DNA from: Euptelea pleiosperma
Lineage: Eukaryota > Streptophyta > Magnoliopsida > Ranunculales > Eupteleaceae
Reading direction: 5' to 3'
DNA: 64,000 nucleotides
Assembly (NCBI GenBank): GCA_035048495.1
Contig: CM068552.1
Location: 30,878,154-30,942,153 of the forward strand
Shown piece after piece: positions 34,131 through 46,019 of this stretch. Both the position numbers and the translations under genes were made by a program. A model generated the notes under the pieces. That model made no database searches, was not told the DNA's origin, and was given only the letters and a program-made list of their open reading frames with translations. The stretch's first letter is position 1; every line of letters starts with the position of its first letter.

Positions 34131-34747
34131 CCACGTGATTCAGACAGGGCAAAGAGAAAATTATTGGAGGCGCTGCAAACGTCCAAAATTTCGGTGCAAG
34201 TCTTCGCGTCTTAGCGATGATAACGTGGCACGAATAAGCTGTGGCCACGGATAGAGATATTTTCGATGCCAAACAAAACAAATCAGCAAAATCTTTTCCA
34301 AACTCGAAAGTACAATAATTCTGGATAATTATTGGCTACGATTACGTGGCACGAATAATCTGTGGCCGCGAGTAAAGATATTTTCGCTACCAAACAGAAG
34401 AGAAATCGGAAAATAATTTTCTAGAGAAACAAGAAAAGAATATTTTGTGGCTCAGATTCAATTCACTTGATTCGGAAGACAGATTTGAATCTTCCATGGC
34501 CCACGAAGAATCCGAACCCTACAAATGGAGAAATTTTTATCCTCACGATTTAAACGGCATCGACACACTCGTACCAATAGTCGGTGACCTCTTTCACGTG
34601 ATGGGCTTGCATGCTGATCCAATTGGGACCCACTGAAGAAAATTTAAAAATAACTAGATCCTTGACTTAATTGTCGACTGATGGTAATCTAATCTCACGG
34701 TTAATTTTGTTTGAGTAAGATGAGGTGTCACAAGGATAATTTCTCTC

Positions 34748-34922
34748 ACAAAAGTGAACCAGCACGTTCCCGTTTGCTCTCGAGCGTATATTTCGAGAAT
34801 CCAAGGGTGATCGTGCTTTGTCAAAAGTGAATGCCAACTCAGCACTTCTGCCGAAGCACCATCACCCTTGGATTCTCGGAATCCACGCCCGAAACAAACG
34901 TGAACTTGTTCGTTCACTTATG
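34748..34922. mobile_element. Palindromic MITE
   Basis: Arms of about 70 bp: left GTGAACCAGCACGTTCCCGT to AGAATCCAAGGGTGATCGTG; right CACCATCACCCTTGGATTCT to GTGAACTTGTTCGTTCAC. The loop is about 30 nt. No target-site duplication was confirmed. Confidence 0.7.
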
Positions 34923-34941
34923 TTGGTCCTCTGAACCTGAC

Positions 34942-36669
34942 CTTAGTTGTTAAGTTCGGATACGAGAAAAGTTCGAGATGGGAAAAGTTCGAGTATAATT
35001 TAGTTATGATCTAAAAATTCATCGATAAAAATTTGATAAAAAATTCGAAGAACGGTAAAAGTTCGCAACTGCATTCATTCGTGTTTTATTCGGCTATGAT
35101 CCAAAAATTTGATGTTAAAAATTTGGACATTGGAACCAATGTTGTTTTCCACCCATGGGTTTGTTCATGAAGTTTGTAATGAAAAAAAATTCTAAAATCC
35201 AACGACTACAAATTACCTATGAGGCTGGTTTTTGACTTGTTAGTTTATAAGGGATGAATCCATTCATGGGATTAGTGAACCTAAAAATATTTAGCATAAC
35301 AAACACATGAGACTAATGAGATCTCGAGACTAAGTATTACTAACCAAACACCTCAGGTTTCCTCTTTGTAAAAAGATTAAAAAAAGTTTCTTATTAAAAA
35401 AATTATATTTAAATATTCCTTGAAACTAGCTATGTCCTTATTACAAACATCTCTTATGCACCTTATAATAATATATTGAATATTTATGTCTATTGAGACA
35501 ACTTTTGATGCCTAAGCACATGCAGATATGCATTAGGGTGGAGACGATGAGGAACGTGAATTCGAGAATGAAATTAGGGTTTTTTTTTTTGCGTTTTGTC
35601 CCTTTTTGTTTGTTTGTTTTTTTTTAACTCTATTTTCAAGCCGAATTAATGGGCCAAATTAATCGTCTTCCCGAATAAAACACGTTTTAAACGCATGGCC
35701 TTAATTATTCGCGAATAATTCTGAATTTTTTAATTGTTCGGCCGAATAATTCGTTTTGCCTAATAAAATGAATTGTTCGCGAATAATTTATGAACTTGGC
35801 AACTAGGCCCTAGTTGTTAAGTTCAGATACGGGAAAAGTTCAAGACGGGAAAAGTTTGAATATAATTCGGTTATGGTCTAAAAATTTGTCGATAAAAATT
35901 TGGTCAAAAATTCGAAGAACGGTAAAAGTTCGCAACTGCATTCATTCGTGTTTCATTTGGTTATGATCCAAAAATTCAATGTTAAAAATTCGGACATTGG
36001 AAGCAATGTTGTTTTCCACCCATGGGTTTGTTCATGAAATTTGTAATGAAAAATAATTCTAAAATCCAACGACTACAAATTACCTATCAGGCTGGTTTTT
36101 GGCTTGTAGGTTTACAAGGGATGAATCCATTCATGAGATTAGTGAGCCTAAAAATATTTAACATAACAAACACATGAGACTAATGAGATCTCAAGACTAA
36201 GTATTATTAACCAAACACCTCAGGTTTCCTCTTTGTAAAAAGATTAAAAAAAGCTTCTTATTAAAAATTTTATATTTAAATATTCTTTGAAACTAGCTGT
36301 GTCCTTATTACAAACATCTCATATGTACCTTATAATAATATATTGAATATTTATGTCCATTGAGACAACTTTGAATGCCCAAACACATGCAGATATACAT
36401 TAGGGTGGAGACGATGAGGAATGTGAATTCGAGAATGAAATTAAGGTTTTTTTTTTGTGTTTTGTTCATTTTTGTTTTTTTTTTTTTTACTCTATTTTCA
36501 AGCCAAATTAATGGGCCAAATTAATCGTCTTCCCAAATAAAACACGTTTTAAACGCATGGCCTTAATTATTCATGAATAATTCCAAATTTTTGAATTGTT
36601 CGGCCGAATAATTTATTTTGCCTTATAAAATGAGTTGTTCGCGAATAATTCACGAACTTGGCAACTAGG
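34942..36669. mobile_element. Tandem dimer of a hAT MITE in one 8-bp target-site duplication
   Basis: AACCTGAC occurs at 34934-34941 and again at 36670-36677. Between them are two direct copies of an ~866-bp unit: unit 1 is 34942-35807 and unit 2 is 35810-36669. Each starts C(T)TAGTTGTTAAGTTC and ends GAACTTGGCAACTAGG, which are inverted to each other. The units differ by scattered substitutions, so the dimer is not recent. The interior has many AATTATTCGCGAATAATT palindromes. Non-coding. Confidence 0.88.
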
Positions 36670-36869
36670 AACCTGACGCATACATAAAATTGAACATTTC
36701 ATCCACTAGAAAATTCCTGACCGTTGGATGCTCTTTTAGGATTTGCATGCTGTGCATCCGGAAGAGCATCAGTGGGCTGGACATAGGGGGCGATCGGCCA
36801 CTTGTGAATAACACAACAACGCTCAAAATTTTGGTTTCTTTTGGTTGTGGCATTGTGGCTCACGTAAAA

Positions 36870-37106
36870 ACGCACGAGTAGAACTGTGATGATAGACCGC
36901 AGTATCAGCCATGTGGCACATTTTTAGAGATCGCTGATAGTATGGATGTTTAGCCTAACCTTAGGTGGACCTACGTACTGATAGTTCAACTGATTAGTGA
37001 TTTCTAAGCATTGGATTGAAGTCGATTTCATGGGTAGATTTTTTCCCGTGTTATTTGAGCATTATTAGGGGTACAAAGATCCAAAGGTTTGAAATCACTA
37101 ATTAGG
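36870..37106. mobile_element. CCACGTGG-type palindromic MITE, right arm cut
   Basis: Left arm (CATGTGGCACATTTTTAGAG, GTATGGATGTTTAGCC), centre (GAGCATTATT), then GGTTTGAAATCACTAATTA, where a second element begins. The remaining right arm is not seen after 37412. Confidence 0.7.
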
Positions 37107-37412
37107 GCGTATTTGTTAGGCCACTGCTATTTTTAATAAAAATGAGTTTTTTTCAATATATAAGAAAGATAAAAATAATTTTTTGGATCATGTGATCTAA
37201 TATGTGGGTCCCACACTCGTCTAATTCATATTTGACTTACTTTGATATGTGGGACCTACACACATTAAAAGAAAATGAAGTAAGCTAGCTAATATACGTA
37301 CCAAACGTTGTTAAATATTGATATGCACAAATTTTTAGCTAAGATAATATTCGTGGGCTAAATATTTGCCATTGGAACTCTTTTTCTCGCTACCAAACAA
37401 ACAGGCCTTTAG
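37107..37412. mobile_element. Possible MITE with inverted ends
   Basis: Left GGGCGTATTTGTTAGGCC and right, read inward, AAAGGCCTGTTTGTTTGG are similar inverted ends. The interior is AT-rich (TATGTGGGTCCCAC, repeated as TATGTGGGACCTAC). The target-site duplication is not clear. Confidence 0.5.
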
Positions 37413-38039
37413 ACAAATTTTTGAGAGAAAATTTTTGAAGCAGTTGATTTTTTGAAGCTGAGAAGCAGTGGCGAATCACATGGCGCCACAATCTAGCTGC
37501 TGACTGCCATAAAGTCAGTGACACCTACGTGAGTGTTTTATAAACGAAATTGGAAACGGGTAAAAAATACAATTGTCGCCGACGTTGCGGCAGTTAGTAA
37601 CTTTGCTGACAGCCTGCAGGTAGCGGAGTTTTATTCTCAAAGTATACTCAAACGCACAGTGTGGCACACTCTTCGAAACCACTGACGCTATAGATGTTTG
37701 GGAGTAAAACTTCTGTCACAACGTCTGTAACAACACAAAATACGAGCCACATGGCACACTCTTAGTGGATGCTGACCGTATGGATGTTTGACCGTTGGAT
37801 CTAGATCAGGATTTACTTAGATCGGACTTGGATCCAACCCATTTCATACTCCGAAACAGAATGATTTTACTGGTAGTTTCCCTTATATAGGCTACCAGCC
37901 ATTTCACCCTAATTTTTAGTCTGGCTGAGCTGGACTGCTTGTGCAAAATATGAGCTACAGTATTTACTGAGGGGAAGCATCAGACCACTTCTGAGGCTGG
38001 GTCTATAATCGAATACCTCTTGAGAGTGCGCCAGTCAGC
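37413..38039. other. Fragments of MITE arms, no gene
   Basis: At 37437-37495 is a half copy of the hairpin seen at 33051. At 37605-37800 are family fragments (GTGGCACACTCTT, CCGTATGGATGTTTGACC) and a copy of GTAAAACTTCTGTCACAA at 37706, the terminus of the 177-bp MITE family. No intact element recognised. Confidence 0.55.
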
Positions 38040-38370
38040 AACCACAATATAAGCCACGTGGCATATTCTTAGAGATTTTTGAACGTACGGATGTTTGGCC
38101 CAACCCTAGATGGACATACCGACCAAAAATTATCCTGATTGGTGATTTTTAAGCATTGGATTGTAGTCGTATTCGTGGGTTGATTTTTAACCGTGGAATT
38201 TGGGCATTATTGACCTTTAATTGGGGTACAAAGATCCAAAAGTTTGAAATCACTAATCAGGATGATTTTTGTTTTATGGTGTCCACCTAGGGATTGGGCA
38301 AACATCTATATAGTCAGCGTCCTCTAAGAGTGTGCCACGTGGTTTATAGTTTGGCCGGGAGCAAAGTTCT
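38040..38370. mobile_element. CCACGTGG-type palindromic MITE, both arms
   Basis: The left arm starts ATAAGCCACGTGGCATATTC and the right arm ends GTGTGCCACGTGGTTTATAG, with centre GGGCATTATTGACC near 38202. The arms pair over about 140 bp with mismatches. Confidence 0.75.
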
Positions 38371-38374
38371 ACTC

Positions 38375-38868
38375 CTCTTAAGGATTTTTGAAGCGGCAAC
38401 CAATGATCGCGCACCACATATACCCATGGTTACTTTTTAAAAAGTTTTTTTTTAAGGGTCGTGAGATCTTTTCATTTGCGGAAGCGGCAGTTTTGGTAGT
38501 CACTGCTGCCATCTGGGTCCACTGACCGCATGGATGTTTAGCCGACCCCTTAATAGACATTCAAACCAAAAATCAGCTTGTTTAATGGTTTTTAACCGTT
38601 GGTTTTAGTACTCAAAAAATGGTTGCATTCAACGGCTATAAGAACGCCTTAATAATTGCTAAAAAGTGTTAAAATTTAATGGTTATAGATTACCAATCAG
38701 TGTGATTTTTGGTCTGTATATCCACCAAGGGTTGGGATAAACATCCATGCGGTAAATGGGCCCAGATGACAGTGGTGACTACCAAAAGAAGCCGCTTCCG
38801 CAGATGAAACAGTTTCAGGCATATGCGGTGTGCGATCACTGGGAACATGATTGCCGCTTCAAAAAGGA
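38375..38868. mobile_element. Related palindromic MITE of ~490 bp
   Basis: Left arm GGATTTTTGAAGCGGCAACC, then GCGGAAGCGGCAGTTTTGG and CTGCCATCTGGGTCCACTG. Right arm CAGTGGTGACTACCAAAAG, AGCCGCTTCCGCAGATGAA, then ATGATTGCCGCTTCAAAAAG. The middle shares ATGGATGTTTAGCC and CAAAAATCAGC with the CCACGTGG family, so the two families share core sequence. Confidence 0.75.
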
Positions 38869-38929
38869 GGGAGGACCATCATTTTTCGGTCCAAATATCC
38901 CAAGTCCGGGAGAAAACCTTTGCTCACAC

Positions 38930-39105
38930 CTGTGTGGGTGTGAGCGAAGCCGATCACAGTCCACAATATGAGCCACGTGGAAGACTCTTAGACGATGATG
39001 ACCGTATGGATGTTTGGCCAGTCCCTCGGTGGACTTGTAAACCAAAAATCAGCCTGATTAGTGGTTTCTAAGCGTTGGATTGGAGTCATTTTCATGGGTT
39101 GATTG
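38930..39105. mobile_element. Left half of a CCACGTGG-type MITE
   Basis: ATATGAGCCACGTGGAAGAC, then CGTATGGATGTTTGGCCAGT and CAAAAATCAGCCTGATTAGT, ending after CATTTTCATGGGTTGATT. The right arm is missing. Confidence 0.7.
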
Positions 39106-39302
39106 TTTCGGACTCGAACGTCCATGGTACAGTCATAGACACTACTTATCAGTCGGTGGAACTAGTAATTATAGCCGTAGGCAATTTAGTACTTCAAAAT
39201 AAAGCTTGAATCCCACGGTTGAAAATTAATGCATGAAAAAGATTAAAGGAAAAATTATCCCATGGATAACCGGGCGAAAAAAGTATAATGTTGGGGCTAT
39301 TG

Positions 39303-39402
39303 ACCATTGGATTCAAGAAATCCAACAGTCCACGAGGCAGCAACCGGAAAGGATAAAATAATTGTTGCCTCGTGGACCGCGGATCTCTTGAATCCAACTG
39401 CT
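39303..39402. repeat. Short hairpin repeat
   Basis: Left TGGATTCAAGAAATCCAACA and GTCCACGAGGCAGCAA pair with right TTGTTGCCTCGTGGAC and GATCTCTTGAATCCA around a loop of about 18 nt. MITE-like. No duplication confirmed. Confidence 0.65.
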
Positions 39403-39419
39403 GTTTGTCCCGTCATCCG

Positions 39420-39596
39420 GAGTAAAACTTCTATCACAAGAAATTGTAAATCACACAATCACAAGCCAATGAGTTCTCGGCACGTACACAAGTGCTTTGC
39501 AACGTACCGTGTGCTTTTACTTTTAGGTGTACGTGCCGAGAACTCATTGGCTGTGATTGTGTGATTTGCAACTTTGTTGTGACAGAAGTTTTACTC
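39420..39596. mobile_element. 177-bp fully palindromic MITE, copy 1
   Basis: Flanked by exact 9-bp duplications CGTCATCCG (39411-39419 and 39597-39605). It begins GAGTAAAACTTCTATCACAA and ends TTGTGACAGAAGTTTTACTC. The two halves (CAATGAGTTCTCGGCACGTA and TACGTGCCGAGAACTCATTG) pair nearly end to end, leaving a loop of about 40 nt. The 9-bp duplication suggests Mutator-type mobilisation. Confidence 0.95.
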
Positions 39597-39714
39597 CGTC
39601 ATCCGTGGTGGCACGACTATCCTTTCAGTGAAAACGAGCGCCAGAAATGTTGACACTTGACTGTGTAAAGAGACAGATGAGTCAAACTTCGCTAACCACC
39701 CACGGTCGGTCAGT

Positions 39715-40060
39715 GAAGTTGATGACTGCTCACAATATGAACCACGTGGCATATTTTTTGAAGACACTGACCGTATGGATGTTTGATCAATCCCTAGAAA
39801 TCAACCTGATTAATGATTTCTAATCATTGGATTGGAGTCATTTTCATGGGTTGATTTTAACCGTGTGAATTTGAGCATTATTTGGGTCCAAGGATCCAAA
39901 GGTTTGAAATCACTAATCAAGCTGATTTTTGGTTTGAAGGTCCACCTAGGGATTGGTCAAATGTCTATACTATCAGAATCCTCTAGAATTATGCTACGTG
40001 GCTCATATTATGGGCGGTCACGGATTCGCTGACCGTCGGCGGTTATCAAAGTTTTACTCG
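39715..40060. mobile_element. CCACGTGG-type palindromic MITE, both arms
   Basis: Left arm ATATGAACCACGTGGCATAT, centre GAGCATTATTTGGG (39876), right arm TATGCTACGTGGCTCATATT. It lies directly upstream of the SDC promoter: the right arm ends about 40-50 bp before the TATA box, so it may contribute upstream regulatory sequence. Confidence 0.78.
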
Positions 40061-40084
40061 AGATAGATATTCCTACTCGGGGCC

Positions 40085-40092
40085 TTATAAAT
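40085..40092 (+). promoter_or_regulatory. TATA box of the serine decarboxylase gene
   Basis: TATAAATA within GCCTTATAAATAGGAAC. Transcription would begin near 40115-40125, giving a pyrimidine-rich 5' leader of about 330 bases with no upstream ATG immediately before the start codon. No other candidate core promoter is as good. Confidence 0.6.
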
Positions 40093-40450
40093 AGGAACAA
40101 TGGGAAGGTCTTGGTTCCTCTGTCAGTTGCGGCCCTCCCTCTCTGTTTGAGCGAAACGACCGCTCCTGCAAGCTCTCAAGCCTTCGAGGTTGCTTGCTTC
40201 CCTTCAAACTTCCATTTTATTTTCCTTTCGGCTCTGCGATTGATCCAGCAGTTTTCCTTGCAGATATTCTATATTTCGACGGATTTCGTTGCAAATTTGT
40301 GATTTTAAACAAGTTTTTTCTTCTGATTTTAGGTTCGTTTTCAGATCAAGACTTCTCTTCGTTAGAGATCATTTTGTTTGCAACAAAATTGCTTCTTGAG
40401 AGCTTGAATTATCGGTAAAGCGGTAGATCTACGTTCTGAAATTAGTAGTC

Positions 40451-43400
40451 ATGGTTGGAAGTTTTGAAGTTGAAGTAGTTTCCGGTGAGTTGAACGGAAA
40501 GCTCGCGGTGTTACCTGAGGAGTTTGATCCAACGGTTGTGATTCCGGAGCCATTGCCACCGGTGGTGGAGAATGAAGATAGCGTCAATGGCGAAGCTGGA
40601 GAAGGTGAAGTGACGAAGAGCAGAGAGATTGTGCTGGGAAGGAATGTTCATACAATGTGCCTTGCCGTTACGGAGCCCGATATAGACGATGAGATCACCG
40701 GAGAAAGGGAAGGTTATATGGCCAGTGTGTTGGCCAGATACCGCAAGTCTCTAATGGAAAGGACCAAGCACCACTTAGGTATGTAAGAGAAAACAAAACT
40801 GTCTTTTTATTCTCTTATATTTTGCTCGAGTTTATCTAAGACTACGTAAATTTAGGTCTTTCATGTTACGTAGTATGGTGATATCATGAGGGAAATGTCC
40901 TGCTTGGCCGAGCTGGGGTTGTCTGTTGTCCCATGGTTTCCAAGTTTGCTAAAACCGCCACAGATCATGAACCGGCTTCATGAACTAAGCTGCTTCATAT
41001 GACAATTTCTTTCTTAATTCCACTCAAAATGGGGCAAATTGAGAACCCTGTCATTCAAATTTGAAGGATCATTTCTAGAAATGAAATCTCATTCATAGGA
41101 GGAAAAAAGGAAAATGACAAACATGCTTATTCTTTTGCTTTATTTGGTTGCATGGATTTAAGTTTTCAAGGCCGGATTGTAGCCTTGAGATCTTAGGTGA
41201 ATTGAAAGTTGAGATTTTCTTATCATTTTGAGAAATATTTTGCCTAGAAAGGATCTCATGTTGAAAAACTGATCAGATGCGCTAATTCAAATGATGGGAT
41301 AAAATGTGCTTTGCTACATTTAGGAATTTGAGAGTTTATGCCTGTTTCCTTCACCATACAGTGGCGCAACAGGTCATAGTCATGCACTTTTGTCATGTAG
41401 CTACCTCATGCTAAACATTACAACCCATTTTTTGTGGGGAAAGTTTTTACCTCTCCTGCACGATCCTCGATATCTGGCCTTGATGAGAGATAGTAGAGGC
41501 TTTCTCGTTTCCGCCGCAATTCTGCAAAGAGGAAGTAGAGGTGGTGGGTACGTGCAAAAACTCCCTGGTGTGGCAATTAGTTAGGAGGAAAATGGAGACA
41601 AATGGTTTGCGATGAATCTAATGTCTAGTTTAGAAAAATCAGAGAGGAGAGAGATCCCCTTACCTGTGCCTCCCGGTCTCTATTTATAGGGGTTGGGAGG
41701 GTGGAGGTACCTGAATTCTGTTGGGAGGATCTTCCTTTTTGATTGCTCGAATATCCGTTTCCTGTTGTCTCTGTAGTCAAGGCGCACCTAAAGCCTTAGA
41801 AGGGTCAAGGCGATGCGCATTTAGTAAGGTGCGCGCCTTATGCTCACGGCGCACGCTTCAAACTAGGCTCCAGGCTCATCAGGCCTGCGCCTCACTAAAA
41901 TACATGTTTTTTATAAAAATTATGTACTTTGGCCTATTATATTAAGCATCGGTATGATAGGAGAGATACAATCAAGCTTATCTTATTGAAAGACATTGAT
42001 GAAAGCAATGAATGGCTACTTGAGGAGATAGAAACAGAAGGTGGAGAAACAGAAGATGAATTGGTGTTTTGAGGATGATAGCTTGACATGGAGTTTATTG
42101 CGAGAGCTGTTAGAGTTGGTGAATCAAGAGTAAGGGCAAGGGCTTCAATAAGGGAACTAGAAGAGGAAGAGGCCAATTCGGAGGAGACAAAAGAAGAAGA
42201 ATATATTGAGGAGGCTAACACATCCGATGATGATGGGGATAGAGCTAATGAATATATTTTAGATGACGATGTTAACTAGAACTAATTGTGAGCTATTTGA
42301 GATTTTGAACATTTGTTATCTTTTATGTTTTATGGCTTTTTGATTACTTGTTTTGTATTTAGACAATGACAATGTTAACTAGAACTGCTTTTGGGTTACT
42401 TGAGATTTTCAACATTTGCTATCTTTTATGTTTTATGGCCTAATGATTACCTATTTTGATATTTTGCGATGTTATTTTTCTTAATTTTTTATATTTCTTA
42501 TAATTTTTAATGTTGCGCCTCGCTTAAGTCAGGCGCGTGCCTCACCTTACACCTCAGGCGCCAGAGGTATTAGCACCTTAAGTGCGCCTTGCGCTCTTAG
42601 CTACCTTGTCTGTTGTATTTCTTGGTCAGTTCCTTTTATTGCAAAATCTGTTATTTATGGTTATCCCTACTTCAGTTGACTGTAACTGAAGAAGATATTA
42701 CGTGGCATCAGTCAGTTTATTGTACGAAACTTATGCCATGCTAGATTTGTCGTGCACGTAGATGGACAATTGCTTGGTCGGCATAGTCCGGTTGGCAAAA
42801 AAAAAATAAAGTGGTATAATTCCTGGTGTGGCATCATTGGTGCCTGACATGATTTGTTGGATGTGATGTTCGCACATGTGGGGCCAACGTTTTTACTTGC
42901 CACGCTTCACAAAGGATGGGGAAGAGGTCAGATATTGTGGGGCAAGTAAAAATGCTGGCCCAACACGTGCGATCACGTCCAACACATCGTGTCAGACACC
43001 AATGACGCCACACCGGAATTATACCACTTTTATTTTTTTCGCCAGCTGGACTATGCTGACTAGGCAATTGTCTAGCTAGGCGCACGACATATCCAACATG
43101 GCATAAGTTTCGCCCGATAAAATGATTGATGCCACGTAATATCTTCTTCAGTTACGGTCAACTGAAACTGAAATAGGGATAATCGTAAATAACAGATTCC
43201 ACAATAAAAACAGGTTTATGTGTTCAATGCAAGGTCTAAAATCTCAGTTTTGGTGACTTTAGGTTTGAACCTGATAAAAAGTCGCTAATACAGATTAGAC
43301 TTGGATGAGTTGGGGGAGGTTGGGACAAGTCAGTTTTCTTTAAAAAATAACATAAAAAAAAATATGGTACAAAAAAAAAACTTGTTGGGAATTGGAAAAT

Positions 43401-45978
43401 GTGACTCCGTACTCTCTCCTCTAGTAAAAGTCGTAAGACCACTTGTTCACATCATTGATTTTCCTTGCTGTCCCCAAACATCTCATTGGTCTTCAAATTC
43501 TTGTAAGTGGGCACACTTTTTTGTTTCCCCAAGATGCATCATGCATTTGATCCATTTAATATCTAATTCCTTATACATGATTGGTAGTTGGGACCTTTGA
43601 ATATGTGTAAACATTTCCTTTTAAACAAACGCTATTTTGTTATTTTGAAACCTATAAATATGCACCTCCAATCAAAATTAATAACCAAGAGATGCCCTGA
43701 AGTGAACATTTTCATTTCTTGATTCTATAATCTGTAAGGAGGGAGGGATTGAGGAAATTGTCGCCCATAAAATTAGAGCTAGATGGCTAAGGTGGAGTGT
43801 CCTTCTGGAGTAATATGTGATCGACACGTACCAATCAAACTAAAGGAAAATTTTATAAGACAATAATTAGACTGGCTATGATTTATGAAACAGTTGGGCA
43901 ATCAAGAAACAAAGTGTTCTTAGAATAAGTATAATAGAGATGAGGATGTTGAGATAAATGAGTGAACAGACTAGGAAAGACAATCCGAAATAAACATATT
44001 TGTGGAAATATAGTAGTAGTCCCAACAGATGACACAATAAGGGAGACTCGATTGAGATGGTTTGGTCATATACATTGAAAGTCGAGTTCTTTTCACCATG
44101 ACACAATAACAAAAGAAATGGCTTTAGATAGAATTGAATAGAGGAACAAGATTCATGTAGCAACCCCATATAGTTGGGATAATGCTTTTGATGATGATGA
44201 TGGACTAGAAAGCAAACTTCCAATAATGGTTTGACGAGTTCTTTTCATCATGATTAGTGTGACTCGAGATATCTATAAACGGTGCAAAACTACATAGTAA
44301 CGAGAAAAATAAGCAAAAAATAAAGAAAACGATATATATATGTGTGTGTGTATGTGTGCGCGTCCCGTTATTTTTTTTTTTGAAAAGGTAAATGAGCTTT
44401 ATTATTAGCTTGGAGGTTGAGGAAGCCTACCAAGATGAAAGATAGAAAAGCAACAACAAAAAGAAAAGAAAAGACGAGAAAAACAACCAAACAAAAATCA
44501 CCTCAGCTTCTTCCTAACAAGGATGACCACCCAAAAACCATATCCTCAAATCTAATGCCTTTCCCTTCATCATACAATTTGATCCAGGAGTAAACAAGCC
44601 CACGAATCTCTAACAAGATAGCTTCGATGGAAGATTTCCTCCCCTTGAAAACCCTGCAATTGCGCTCTTTCCATATTCCCCAAAGGATAGCGAGTGGGGT
44701 TAGAGCCCACAACCTTTTTCCTAGCCCATCAAACTCCTTGCATTGCCAAGCCAAGAGCAAGTCTTTGATTGACAAAGGAGTAGCCCAGTTATAGCCAAAA
44801 TCTCTACTAAACTCTGCCCAAATCGCCCATGTTACTCTGCAATGCAGAAAAAGGTGGTCACTAGATTCTCCAGTCGCTAAACACATGGGACAGTGATCGA
44901 CTACCTCAATACCTCTCCTCCGTAAGAAGTCCATGGTTTGAACTATACCACGGACCACACACCATATCAAGAATCGGACTTTGGAGGGAGCTTTATTGGC
45001 CTACACCCTAGTCACAGGGAAATCCACATCCTCACTTTCTTCTAATGCCTCATAAAAAGAGCATACAGAGAATTTTCCTTTACTGTCATGCTTTCACCAT
45101 CTGAGATCTTCCACCTGACTAAGAGAAGGAGCATCCCCCACTTTCATGTGGAGATTTGCCATCTGGGACGATTCTCCATCATCGAGGTTCCGATGGAAAC
45201 CGAAATTCCAAGACGGTAAAACGTCTCCTGCAATCTGCATTTCACATACAGTGGCCAATTTTTTGCTAGAAATAGAGTAAAGATCATGAAATTCGAACTC
45301 CAACTTAACCTCAGGGCACCAAGTATCTTTCCAGAACAAAATTCTATTACCTTTTCCAACCTTAAAGACCACTCCTTCCTCGAATTTCTGTAGTCCTTTC
45401 ATAATCCCTCTCCAAACCCCACACCCAAAAGCACCTCTAGACAACTTACTAGTCCAACCAGAGACACTCTTACCATATCTCCCAACTATGATATTACGCC
45501 ACAAGCTATCCCTTTCTAGCCCAAACCTCTAGAGCCACTTACCTCTGAGCGCTACACACATACTTCTAAGCCTACGAATACCCAACCCACCTTTCTCTCT
45601 AGGTTTTGTAACATGCTTCCAACGTTATTTTGATGCACCAAAAGTGACATGCGAAAGATCATTCTTGGTGGGGCCACATAGAGATGATTTAAGGGATGCT
45701 TTTTATTTATTTATGAGGATGATCTCCTCAGCATGTAGAAGATGCGCACAAAAGATCAACCCATTCTGAAACTTCCAACCCTGTTAGATGTATACTTAAG
45801 ATTTACAATAAAATGGACACTCCGTATTTTCTCAGCTTGTAACCCATTTTTCATAGGACTAGAAATGTCAGAACTGATTTTTTGTGAGCATGTTCTCCAT
45901 GGTGCGCCCTTAACTTGTCTCCATGTGAACCTCACAAGGATTTTTTTCTGTCACTTTTTGGCCTGTCAAAATATCTTG

Positions 45979-46019
<41 letters not shown>

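Noticed and set aside
45094..45504. Independent host gene on the minus strand
   Set aside because: Its wording ([17 protein letters not shown]) is LINE reverse-transcriptase C-terminal sequence, contiguous with the zf-RVT frame.
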